From Cavia porcellus (Eukaryota > Chordata > Mammalia > Rodentia > Caviidae), in assembly GCF_034190915.1 (NCBI RefSeq), contig NW_026947506.1, positions 13,949,501 to 14,013,500 on the forward strand: a DNA stretch of 64,000 nt, read 5' to 3'. The number at the start of each line of letters is the position of its first letter. Position 1 is the stretch's first letter. The translations under genes and the position numbers were made by a program. Positions 23,186-34,842 of the stretch are shown piece by piece. The notes under the pieces were generated by a model. That model saw only the letters and a list, made by a program, of their open reading frames with translations. It was not told where the DNA came from and searched no databases.

Positions 23186-23229
23186 GACTGGGCTCTGTCT
23201 GGTGAACACAAGGAGCTGTAGAGCTGAAG

Positions 23230-24250
23230 TTTGCCACGTGGCATGAGTTCAAGGCCTGTGCAACATACTCCACCTACCTTTGCAGCACTGGTGTACCACT
23301 CAGGATATGGTAGGGCCCCACCCAATGATGTCAAGCAGCCAGAGAGCTTCAATGTGCTGTGGTGCAAGTTTAAGGCCTATCTAGTGTACTCCACATAGAT
23401 GTGCAGCCCCAGTGCACAACTCAGGACATGATAGGGTCCAAGTAAATCTAAGGTGTCAAGGAGTCTAGCTGATTGTGTAGGGTGAGCAGAAAGCCTTTAC
23501 AGCATACTCCACATTGATGTGCAACACTAGTGTGCCATTCAGGACTTACTACGACCCTATCCAGAGACCCGAAGCAGCAAGGGAATCTAGTTTCACTGTG
23601 TGGGTTGAGCTTGCACAGAGTATTCCACCTACCATGTGGCCTTAGAGCACTGCTCTGAATTAGTAAGGCCCTTCCCAGTGAAACCAAGCACTGAGGGAGA
23701 CCTATTAGGCCATTATGAACATGTTAGGGCCCTGCCCAACAGCCTCAAGCAGCCAAAGAACTTCAGTGTACAAAGTGTAGCAAACAGAAACCTGTACAAT
23801 GTACTTCACCTAGCCATGCAGTCCTATTGCACTGCTTGGAATTTGGTAAGGACCTGCCTAGAGACTCCAAGCAGCCAGGGAGCCATGATGTGCCACTCTG
23901 GACTTGGTAAGGCCCCACCCAGTGATCTCAAGCAGTTGAGAAACATAGATGTACCTATTGGGGTGAGCTGAAGTCTTGCACATCATACTTCACCTATCTG
24001 TGCATTGTTGGTGTACTTTTAGGACCTGTGGGTTGAGGAGCAACCCCAGGCAGCTGAGGAGCATTTGTGTGACATGTGGCATGAGCTTAAGTCCTGTACA
24101 GCATACTCCACTTAGCCATGTAGCCTGGATGCCCACTCAGGACCTGGCAGGGCCCCATCCAGTGACCCCAATCAACTAGTAAGACTCAGTGTGCCATTTG
24201 GGGCATGCTGAAAGCCCACCCAGTGTACTCTACTGATTTTGGGGCAAGCA
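23230..24250 (+). repeat. Degenerate ~120-bp tandem array
   Basis: A motif like ACTCAGGACTTGGTAGGGCC followed by CACCCAGTGA recurs near 23,293, 23,417, 23,536, 23,650, 23,717, 23,835, 23,894, 24,015 and 24,132. Most spacings are 114-124 bp and two are about half that. Between copies recur CAAGCAGCC, TGAGCTGAAGTCCTGT and GCATACTCCACCTA. The units are diverged and partly truncated. It could be the tandem-monomer 5' region of an old LINE-1 or an old minisatellite, and I cannot decide which. Confidence 0.75.
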
Positions 24251-24840
24251 GGTTGTGCTGGAATGTGATGAGTTATAGGCTTTGACCCTGTGGCAGGACT
24301 CCTACTGTACATCCTCTGTGTTTGGGTCTATGAAGAATGAAGGGTTGAGTGTGATCTGGAAAGTTCAAGTAAGGGGCTGACTCTGCTGACTCTGAGGAGA
24401 AGGAGTTCATGTGCTGTTTTTTTGGGAAAGATCTGTCAATGACAAAGCAATAGGAACTCAAAAATTCCCCTCTGAATGTGGTAATTGCAGAAGCGAGATG
24501 TAGGGAGCAGGTGGCAAGATTCTGGAGCAAGACTGCAAACCAGATCAGTTATAGTGAGGAATGGGGCTGGGTTTTGCAGGTTCAGGGTGTGGTGGAGAAT
24601 TACATTCAAGAGAAAATGCTAGACAAATATGGGGAACAGGCACCTGAGTGGCAGGAGACTTCACAAGACAGGAGGGAGTGACTGTACAAGCCATGGTAAA
24701 CTCTTGGTAAACCTTGTAGCATCAGGTGCCCATAAACGGGGGAGGGGTGTTGCAACAGGAGCCTTCAGAGCATGAGGAGCTGCTCTAGCACCAGAAGCTT
24801 CCACATGCTTCCAGGACAGTGCAAAATCAGTTACAAGTAA
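24251..24840. other. Unassigned, G-rich relative to surroundings
   Basis: A purine-rich stretch (AGGAGAAGGAG, GGGGAGGGG) without recognised coding content follows the tandem array. It may be part of the same element. Confidence 0.35.
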
Positions 24841-24918
24841 GGGCTGGGGATTTAGCTCAGTGGCATAAGCACCTGCCTTGCAAGCAGGCAGTCATGAGTT
24901 CAATTCCTGGTACTGATA
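24841..24918 (+). repeat. ID-like SINE, no A tail
   Basis: It begins GGGCTGGGGATTTAGCTCAG (box A), then GGCATAAGCACCTGCCTTGC, with anticodon stem-loop CCTGC-CTTGCAA-GCAGG corresponding to tRNA-Ala(TGC), and box B TGAGTTCAATTCC. It ends at CCTGGTAC with almost no poly(A), unlike the copy at 39,858. Confidence 0.92.
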
Positions 24919-25544
24919 GGGCTTCATTTGGACATGAGCCTTTCAGTAGACAATCTGTCTGCTAGCAGAGCTAGGGTTCTCATCGCAGCACCAGTTAGCA
25001 AACACAGGAAGATGAAAAGTATGAGATGGAATGCAAGGAGCTAGATATCCGAAGGCACCCAAGCACTCACACAAGATGCCTCAAGGACTTTGCCTAATGA
25101 GGGCTGAAACATCCTGAGAACTTTGCCCACTGACATTTACTAAGCTCTTCAACCTAATGGCCCTTGACTTCTTTGAAGCCCTGTAAAAAAGACCCATTTA
25201 ACTTTGCTCTCTGCAGTTGGCATTTTTACCCTAAGTCTACATGTGTCCAGGTGCCAATCCATGTTTCCTTGCTTTTATACACACTGCTGAGTGGTCACTG
25301 CTTTGTGTTGATCCTCACACTTTGAACATTATCTGATAAGAAAATGGGTTTCAGTGTCTAAGTTCTAAATGGTCATTTTAAATACACAGAGTAACTTGGG
25401 GTAGGTGATATTAAACAATGGAGCAAGTATTGTGCCCTGGTTATCTGTAATCAGTGCTATTTTGAATAGCCACATGGTCACTCCCTCATTATGTTTCCAA
25501 GGAATTAGAGAGCAGTATTCTTGTTTTCTTTAATAAAAAAGTTT
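24919..25544. other. Unassigned, possible LTR piece
   Basis: GCCCTGTAAAAAAGACCC near 25,180 followed by TTTGCTCTCTGCAG resembles an LTR TATA/R region, but no ends or polyadenylation signal fit. The right edge is where collinearity with unit 2 resumes. Confidence 0.3.
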
Positions 25545-25839
25545 CTTAATATTCTCCTTTGATTTGTGAACTAATCCCATCTTATTGTGAGGACACAATG
25601 TCCATTTTTATTACTGTAAGCAGAAGTAGGATACACATCATTAAGGTGACAATATTTTGGTTTGCTGAGTATGGAATGCAGTAGGAGTTCACTGAATAAC
25701 TGATAAAAGCACACCACTCAAGTCAGATCACCTGTGATGTTAAAGCATTCTCTGAATTCTCACTTTTATAAATATAACAATGTGGGGAAACTTGGGAATT
25801 CACCAGGAGAGTAAAAAGGCAGATGTTTGAGATGAGTTG

Positions 25840-27330
25840 TGGATGGAAGACCCAGCACTGCAGACATTTATGAATTTCAGAGCCTCTAGTTACGCTGCTG
25901 AATGGAAGCAGACCAGGGTTATAGCACAACACAGATATACCCAGCTCCTGCAGACACCTGAGTTAGAGTCAGTATCTCCACTCTCACTCGAATGGTATAC
26001 ATAGGGCTCTGCCTGGTGCTACCCAAGAGAGCATGGTGGGTTGATAAGTGTCACAACTGGGACAGGATGCAGGAAACTCAGAACTAACACTGTCACGGAC
26101 AAAGGAATAGGGGACAGAAACAAGAAAGGCAGGAGAGCTTCAGCGTCTGAACCTAGCAAGGGAGGCTGTATATCCCTGTAGATAGTTCTGGTTACTTCAT
26201 ATCAGACCTCATTCCAATGCCATACCACCCTCTGCTTCTGTCACAAATCACCATGGCATGACCAGCATCTCCCAGAGTCCTCTCAAAGCAGGCAAAAGTC
26301 AGCAGAAGTCACAGAAATGTCACAGGGATGGTAGAGGCTCTCAGTAATGTGCTAAGGACACTAGCTTTGGTGCAGAGATAGCAAGGAGAATGTTCCTACT
26401 TTAGCCCACCTGAGTGGACAGTTCATGCAACCTGACTGTTTATTGCTGATTGATGCCTGCTCCCTCGCTCTCCCTCGGAGAGAAGAGTGACAAGAGAAAC
26501 AAACCCCTAATTGCAAGAGTGATGCTCAAATAAAAGATTGTAAGCAAAAGACTTCTGGGCCATGTTTTCCTCCACGATGTTGATCTTGCCTGACCTGGGA
26601 TGTGTATATGGGTAGTGATTCTGGCTTTTCATATCTATCCCTGTTTTCCTTAAGGACTCGGTAGGCACATCCTGAAAATGGGTTGCAAATGTATTTAGAA
26701 TGCTCCATGTCCAGTCTCCTAACAAACACTCAATCTTCTAATGTTAGAAAACATCCTGAGTCCAGGCCAGGCCAGGACACCATGGAATAGAGGGTAGGCA
26801 GGCAATTTGAAAAGGCAGTATTTGAGAATGAGGCAAGCTTCACTGTCAAGATTTTAACCCTATCTCAAGCTTTTCATTTTAAGCCAAGAAGATGAATATG
26901 TGCCCCTCCAAAAGAAACAGAATTATTTCACAAAGAATAAGTTAAATTATACTAATATTCTGCAAAAGATTAAAGATTAAAGAAAGTCATACATTGCAAC
27001 TCCCTTAATACAAGGTACATACTTCATTCAGGTCATAAAAAGTCATGAAATCTGAAACTAAACATATAGCCCAACACGGTGAGCAGGCTAGATGCTACAG
27101 TGGAGCCCCATGCTTGATCCACTTGGTCAGTATCCAGTAATGTGACAGGGACACCTGAGGACTTGAGACTAAAAACTATGCATGCCTAAAAGTTCTTTCC
27201 TCTTTTCCACTTCAAAATTCTCTGCCACTCAACACAAATATTAATGAGAAAAAATAATGTGGAGTCATGTGACACTCTCATTTACAATTCATTGGGTCAA
27301 AAGATGTACAGGATGGATATTTGTTTTGTT
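25840..27330 (+). repeat. Sub-duplication block Y in unit 1 (paralog of X)
   Basis: This block shares the same ordered landmarks as X at lower similarity and has no LTR between the landmarks at 26,080 and 26,220. The matching Y block in unit 2 is about 44,385-45,870. X and Y are in the same orientation. The origin of the ancestral X/Y sequence is not recognised. It shows no open reading frame, so it may be an old, unclassified interspersed or intergenic sequence. Confidence 0.5.
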
Positions 27331-27428
27331 TTGGTCTTTTTCCTTTTTATGGGTACTGGGAATCGAACTCACAACTGCCTGCTTGCAAGGCAGGCACTTA
27401 GGCTGCTGAGCTTAATCCCCAGCCCCCA
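27324..27428 (-). repeat. Young ID-like SINE, antisense
   Basis: The plus strand shows a T-rich tail, then GGGTACTGGGAATCGAACTC, CTGCCTGCTTGCAAGGCAGG and AATCCCCAGCCCCC, the reverse complement of the ID-like consensus. Target duplications AGGATGGATATTTGT (before) and AGGATAGATATTTGT (after) flank it. Unit 2 has an empty site (ATAGGATATTTGTTAAGCC near 45,856). Confidence 0.95.
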
Positions 27429-27442
27429 GGATAGATATTTGT

Positions 27443-28690
27443 AAAGCCCACTTCTCAATGTCTGGTTTAGTCATGGTAATGTGTCCTCAAAGACCAAATC
27501 TGTCACCTTCCTTTGAAACTCCTTCTCTAAACTCTCCAAGTCCTGCTTCTCATAAATTATTCTTTTCCTTGTATTTACTATGTTTCTACATTTGAAAAAA
27601 ATGTATGTTAATGCTTTCTCTGAAAAAAAACCCTAATATCCCTGAATGTGCTAACATGATACAACATCATGACACATACTTCTGCATGTATGTAAAAATA
27701 CATACACAGTCTTTTCTATCTGGAAATTATTTTGCTAGGTCCCTAGTTCACCTGCATCATAAACATATATGTTTCAGATCTCATTTAAACATTACTACTT
27801 CCAGACACCTCAAATATAACTAAACTTCTAAGGACACCTGGCTTACCTTATCACACTTTACTCTAACCTGTCAAGTTCAATGTAAGAGAATTCCTCTGAG
27901 AAACTGAAAGCAGAGAAAAGCTTTGTTTATAGTCATAGAGAGCTAGGCAGAAACAATATTTCCATATCAAATGAGCACAAAACTTGCAGTTGTCAAGAAA
28001 AATGATGAACTAGAAAAGGAGTAGCTGCTGTGAGAACAAGAAAGAAAGAAGTAAGAAACTAGCCATTTCTACCAAAGGGTGGCATTTTTTTGAGAAGTGC
28101 TTGAGATACACAAAGGAATTACTCAGGCAACGTTAAAAGCAACACTGTTGGCAGACAAATCAGTTTGAAACAAAGGCATGTAGGAATCCTGAGCATGGAG
28201 AATGACATCAAGTATTCTCTGAATGTAGACCATGAAGAAGCAGAAAGTCTCTGAGAAATTTCATCCTTTTGTGTCTGTAGGAGCCCTGTAAAATGTTTTA
28301 GCACCATTTAGAGCTTGATGGAAGATTCTAGGTGGAATAAGGGGGATGTTACTTCAATTCTTATAGATTTCAAATATTTCAATACTGCTGTGTTAATGAA
28401 TTTTTGGTGAAACAAACTGCATCTCATGTATATTTCCTGACAGATGTAAAAATCTATCAAAACACCAGAGTGAGTTGCAAACTATTGATCAATAATAGCA
28501 AATATCACCTGTATATGAGCTCACACTTTACTGAGAATCCAGAGGCCAAGGCCAGGCTGCAAAAGCATCAGTGTTTCAGACTCTGGTATGTAGTGCAGGT
28601 GGTATTAGGTCATTTTTTGGAGGCTCTCTGGATACCAAATTTCTTTCCTCCATGAAAACCACAGTATAATGATGTGTTATTGATGCAGAA
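27443..28690. other. Unit 1 DNA shared with unit 2, no gene seen
   Basis: This is collinear with 45,870-47,110. No ORF is conserved between the paralogs. Confidence 0.55.
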
Positions 28691-31600
28691 TCTAAACAAT
28701 CTTCAAAATCAACTTCTATTTGTTTTTCATAGGCTTTACACTATATGAAAAGCAAGTCATAACATTAGGCTGGGTATAAAACTTGGTCATGTGTCAAGAG
28801 ACACACAATTTATCTTTTCCCACCTAAGTTGGAGTTTGGTTCTTTCAACACTTAAAATCCAAAGAAAGATCTAAAATCATCTCCTACCTAACAGTAGTTA
28901 TATTGTCAACCTCTCACAACAGTAGAAAAGGCTCATTAACAGGAAATGATAAGACACAAGACTTAATACAGTCCTTACATTCCCTTGTATAGCATTCTCA
29001 GAGGGAAGAACTATGAGAGCTTTTTTTGGCTGTATGCCACAGTGTACTCATCTATGCGCATCAGCATGAATCAGGAGACAGCTTTGTGCATTTGGACAGC
29101 AACCAATATGCTATGCATCACTTTTGACATTGTAAAATATTCAGGACATGAACACATCAAGCAGGGTTGTATACAGACAGGCCAAGTAAAATGTATCATA
29201 TCACTGCTCTGCCAAAAGAAACCATTTTTCTCCCCAGCACCGTGCATTCCTATTAACTTTAATACAACACTGAAGCATTTATTCTGCAACATTTAATGTG
29301 ATACTACCTCAGAAAGCTTTCATAGGTTACAGAAATAGGCCTCTTACTTTTACTATTTCAGTGCAAAGACAGAATAATATAGACAAAAGCACATCATAAT
29401 AGCAACCATAATGAAGGTGTGAGTAGACTTTAAACATAATAAAATCAAATGATAAATGATTTTTCATGAGGAAATAAATGGATGCAGAGAGAAAGACCAA
29501 ACCACAAAGGAGTGATTCAAGCGATGGGAACCCAGCCTGAGAAAGGTCAAAAAGGGGCAAAAAGAGAGTCGAATTACAGGCAAATGCTGCAGTAAAAAGA
29601 ATATTAAGAGACACATTAATGCATATAACTGAATATAATGCACAATACACTTCCTGAAATATTATTCTGCAAAATGTTTTATCCTTCCAAAGGCTTAATA
29701 AAGATGCAACAAAGAACAAAATTGATATTGTAGTCTATTCATATTCCATGAGAGTACACTTCAGAGTGTTTAAAGCTCTTTGGAGTCACTCATTAAAGAC
29801 CTTTTGATAATGAGTAAAGCGCTGTTACCTGGTGTATCCTGGCTCATTCATTGAACCATTCCTAGGAGCAATTCTCTGTAGTGATCTAGTCTCACCCCAT
29901 CACTTTAAGGTTGAACCACATCTTTTCCCAATTTTTCTTTTGAACACAGATGTGTGTTGTTTGCTGAACATTAAACAATTCTCAAATGGGAAATTGCAAC
30001 TTCAAAATGTAATCTTCACACCACTGGAATTACCACAATTATGTCAAATTTAATGCCAACTACAATTAAACTCCCCCAAGTGTAGGCTGCAGTTGAAATC
30101 ATGGGCTGTTGTGTTTGTCATGTGTCATCAAGGAATAGCACAGTGACTCACCCTATTAACCAAAATGAAGATACAGCCCTGAACCAAAACATAAGAGCAT
30201 TGACATTGTTAGTATTCATAAAATTACAACTGTCTTTGGTCACTGTTCCAGAATTTGCAAGAAACAGCAATGTTTCAAAAGTAAATTACATGACACACAA
30301 TTATCTCATGTGTACATAAAACATATCTACAGCAGAAAGATTCCAAGGACTGCTTTCAGAATGGCCCTATCATATAAGCAATAGAATTAAATTATAACTT
30401 TCTTGATATGAAAATTAATAGTTGATTTTTAATTTAATTTAAACATCTACATCGTGTTGGATTTGGTGACCCACAACTGTGTTAACACTATTGTGGGTGA
30501 CTGAGGCAAGAAGATTCCCAAGATCTGTAGCGGTCTGGTATCAGAATGAAACCAAGTCTCAACATATAAAAAATTCATACCCATTTTGTAAAGGCCTCAT
30601 ATACCACAGAAAGAATGTCCTTGTTTCAGTAACCAGTAGAACACAGACACAAACATATACACATGGGATCTTTTCTGCATTTTTTTCTGTTTAATCCTAC
30701 ATTCCAAGGTGATAACATTGGAAGTGATGGAGGCATTAGGGACTAATCAGATCATGATGTTAGAACCCTCTATAATGATATGAGTGCAATTACAAGCAAT
30801 GAAAACTCTTCCTGAGTGGACATAATGAGAATGCACCAAGTCTAAATCATGTCTTACTACACAATGAAGCTGTATGTGTTTTGTCCTTGAATGTACAAGC
30901 ATTCATAACTCTGAAAATTCATTGTTCGTAATAAGCAAACAAAACATTGATATTCTGTTAAGGACAACAGAAATGCACCAAAAGAGTGGCTGTAATTATT
31001 TTCTTAGTTAGTCAGTGATACACTGGTACACATGGACCAGATAGTCAAAAGCAATATGTCTATTTCCTCTTTCAACTTGAGTACTATAAATAGGTGATGA
31101 TATTTCTCAACTTTCTCTCCTTCACTAAATCACATAATTACTGGCAGGAATTATCAATTAAAGTCCAGTGGATTGCAGCTTTACTCAGTCAGTGTCACAA
31201 TATTTAGATGAAGGCTGTCACAAAAATAAATCTGTACAGGCAATTCCAAACTAAAGTACCAAGAGACACACAAGTATCTCTATATAATATTGTGAAAAGT
31301 TCTGTAAGAAAATCTTCAGTAAATGGAAAAGAGCTTTCAATACTTCCCAAAATGAAAAGACTTAAATCTCAAAATTTGTAGAACAGTTTCTATACTGACT
31401 GTCACGGATGGAAAGCCCTGATGATATAATGTCAATTATTTCCCAAATTATATTTTGCAAGCAGTTCCTTGACATTTCTAATTAATGAAGTATAAATTTT
31501 ATTAATATATTCTAATATTTGTCAGAAACCAAAGTAGGGCAGAACTATAGTCTCTGTAGTAAGATGCTGAATTAGACAAATCATATGGCCATGGTCATTT

Positions 31601-31980
31601 ACCTTTAACTTGATAAATTTTATTTCACTTGATTCAAACATCATGGTAAATAAAACTGCATATATTTCAAAAGTACAATTAAATGTTTCAATATATGTCT
31701 ACAAGGGCAATGATTCCCACAATCTCTATCATGTGTATATCTTTCATATAACACAGTTTACCTTTGAGGATGTGAAACCTATCTATTATCCTGTCAATTT
31801 CAACCCTATTTGTGATGCCATGATGACATTTAGCATAGTGTTCAGGGTATTTCTACATTCTGTTTATACTGTAAAGAGAAAAATCAACAGTTTTCATTAA
31901 CATCTCCCTATTTTCAAACCCCAAACATCAGCTATCATTAAATTTTCTATTTTAACAGATATTGTAAGGACAAAAGCATG
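28691..31980. other. Block present only in unit 1, no feature recognised
   Basis: Unit 2 joins the equivalents of about 28,690 and 31,975 near 47,110 at TCTAAAAAAAAATATTGCAG. The block is AT-rich with scattered 60-130 codon ORFs on both strands (for example 29,327-29,719 minus and 31,610-31,900 plus), none with a recognised domain. A deletion in unit 2 is the simplest reading, since no repeat ends are visible at the edges. Confidence 0.5.
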
Positions 31981-32490
31981 AATGTGCTCATGCAGTAATT
32001 TTCCTGCACAGAATATTTCTCTTTATGATCTTCAGTTACTTCAAGTTGCTGTGAATGGCAGGCATGGCATCCATTTTTGAGACTACATTTTTCTAATCTA
32101 TAGTAAATAGATCCTATTCTTGTGCATGGAAACATTGTAATGGAACCAAAGGTACTCTAAATGCTGCATTCAGTACATTTTGCCACAAGGAGATTTGTTG
32201 TCTCAAAGAAGAGCACACAGAATCTCTTAAGGAGAGTAACTTCTTGACGTTTTAGAAGAAGGTCCCTGGAATATACTCTAGAATGATACATTCCATTCTT
32301 CTTTCTTCTTTTTTGTCTGTCTCTCTCTTTAATGGATTAAATGAGAGTGACAAGAGTTCTTCACGCTGTGCATGTGTAATATGTCTTCCTTTTTGCAGGA
32401 TGACCTCTGAAACTGATCTATATTAAAATTTTCTTCCTTTTACATTCTGTCAGCTATTTCTGGTGTAATTAAAATCTCACTAACAGAGCC

Positions 32491-34759
32491 ATAACAGTGG
32501 ATTTATGTTGTTTCCACAACATGCCTATGGAACGTATTTTTTTCAATGCAAATGGGAATACAGATATCTATTCTAGATTATGATTTTGCTCCAATACAGT
32601 TACAAATAATTTCAATTATTTTTTTCTCAAAAAAATTGAGATAATGAGGTTCAATTCAGATTACTATAATGCTTGGCAAGTATTCTCATTACTTCATCTG
32701 TCCTAAGCTCACCTTTTTGTGTGTAATCTTATTAATATTCAGAGGATGACATTCTTTGTAACGAGGCATTTGTGGAGACAAAAACTGCTGTATTATTATA
32801 TTTCTTTTCCTAAGAACAAATGTTCAGATTCAGGAAATGATAAAGAAAAGAGATTTCCTTTGGCTCAGTTAATTATGGAAACCAATTTCATTGGGGCTTT
32901 CCTCAGTTTTTTCACACTGGCATTTCTCCCTCATACTTTAAAAGATAATATTCACCATGCTGACTCAACGCATTGACATTGATCAAAATTTGGATTTTGT
33001 TTCTATTCATGCCTTCCCAACTTTCAGGTAAACAATGGCTTTTGCAATCTATCACCTGCAGAAAACTATGCTTCTCTCCATTCATTTTATGTATCATGAC
33101 AGATTATTTTGTTCATTTTTCTCTTTCACTCTAATTTTAAAAAAAAAAAAAAAGGACAAAATAAGTCAACACCACATCTTATAACTGATACTTCTTCTTG
33201 AACATGGAACAAAGTTTTCAATTTTCCTCAGGCTGAACTGATTCTTGTATTTGTAGCTATTAATACCACACTTGTCACTAGGCATGAGACAAATATTTTT
33301 TATATGAAAACAAAATGCCACTAAGCAGACTATACCCAGAAAACTACACAATAACAACTGTTGGTGAAGTTGTGAAGAAAACTCCCCAGTGGTTATTGAG
33401 GGTGTCAAGTGGGCAGTCATTGTGGAATATACCCTAACAGTTCATGAAATTATGAAAGTTACATGTACTCTCTCTTTTTCTTCATGTTTCTAAATGAAAT
33501 ACTTGGCACTAAGTACATAATGAGGGAGCTTTATTTTGGCTTACTATTTTGCAAATTTTACATCTTGCAATGTTCTTCTACCAGAGGGAACTGAAGTCAT
33601 ACAGCGTCACATGGAGTGTCTTAAGAGTGCAGGTGTGTCTTTGCCTCTCTGTCACTGTCTCTCTCTTGTTTTTTCTAGTATTGAATAATGACAGCAGAAA
33701 AACCTGTTTACTTTCATTGGGGCCCCTCTTGTAAACATCATATCACAGATAGACCCAGAGACCATGCTGAATTATGTTCTTAAGAAAATGACTTTATCTT
33801 TCACAGAAAATGAAAGATTCTACTGTACACAGTTCACAGGCCTTGGGAAAAGAGAATTAAGAAGTTATTTAGAAGGTAAAGTATTATTGTAAATGAACTA
33901 GGTTATTAAATATGTGTATTTTTAAATGAATGAATAAAATGATAACAGTAAATTTTAGCAAAATTGTGAAAAAGTCAATTCTTAATTGATGATAAAAGAT
34001 CAAATAATTTGGAAAGATATTCTGAGTTCAACTAATAATAAAGAATGAAAAGAAAGAAGCAGAGGTGAGGGACTGCTTTGAGAATGAAGAAAATGAAAAC
34101 TAACCCTTTATTACACATTAAAGCTAAGTCAAGCTACATTATTCCCAAGCAACATGGAAACTGTAAATACCTCTCAAGCAGTTTTACCCAAAGGTCAGCA
34201 CACACAAAATATACAGAGAAATTAAATATTTATTAAACAGTAATTTGTAGAGGAAATGGAAAAATGATTGCCTAATGCTGGAGGCATAAAATAGAGAAAA
34301 ACTATAAAGAAGCAATTAAATTTCATAATGCAACCATGAAATTTGTCAAATTAAAAAGGTCCAGTATTGATGGTGATAAGAAACAGAAACTAGAGCCCGG
34401 AACAGAAACTAGCCGTGGAACTGTGGTTAATGCATTTTAAGATTTTAAACAATACACTCTCTATGTACCATCTAGCAGGCTCATGAGCATTCCTGGCATG
34501 TTCTCAAATCTTGCTTCCAGGGAAGTAAGGAGGAGCATGTTCTTTTGGCACCTATAACAGTGACAGCACTGGAGAAGCCTGTTCTCCCCTAACTGTGCAA
34601 AGGCAAGTAAAATGCTATGGAGACAAACACTGGAGTCTCTGTGATGAATTACATCTAGACACAGCAGTGAAAAAAGTATAAAAAGTAATATCAAAACAAT
34701 TAAAATGCAGGATGAACAATCTAAAACATTCCCATTTTAGCACAAAAATATACATACGT
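32491..34759. other. Part of a block present only in unit 1, no gene seen
   Basis: Unit 2 lacks 32,490-35,665 (junction near 47,612). The only clear structure is a poly(A) run at 33,136-33,153, which may be the tail of an unrecognised retroposon. Confidence 0.45.
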
Positions 34760-34842
34760 GGGGTTGGAATGTAGCTAAGTAGTAGAGCACATGTAGAGTG
34801 CTTATTTGAATCTAGGGTCTATAGCCAGCATACAAAATGTAC
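34760..34842 (+). repeat. Old ID-like SINE
   Basis: GGGGTTGGAATGTAGCTAAG, GTAGAGCACATGTAG and a decayed box B (TTGAATCTAGGGTC) match the canonical rodent ID layout (GTAGAGC after box A) better than the GGCATAAGC variety seen elsewhere. It is more diverged than the other copies. Confidence 0.65.

Noticed and set aside
23230..24250. CRISPR-like array
   Set aside because: Units are diverged, about 120 bp long and contiguous, with no short identical repeats or unique spacers. The sequence is eukaryotic.
24841..24918. Candidate tRNA-Ala gene
   Set aside because: The tRNA-like part lacks a proper acceptor stem and 3' half, is repeated many times in the window, and elsewhere has TSDs and a poly(A) tail. 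It is a SINE.
29327..29719. 130-codon minus-strand ORF with hydrophobic stretches
   Set aside because: AT-rich DNA readily yields Phe/Leu/Ile-rich ORFs. There is no known motif, and the unit 2 paralog lacks the block.
33136..33153. Poly(A) tail of a processed pseudogene
   Set aside because: No spliced-gene-like sequence or TSD was recognised upstream. The run alone is not enough.
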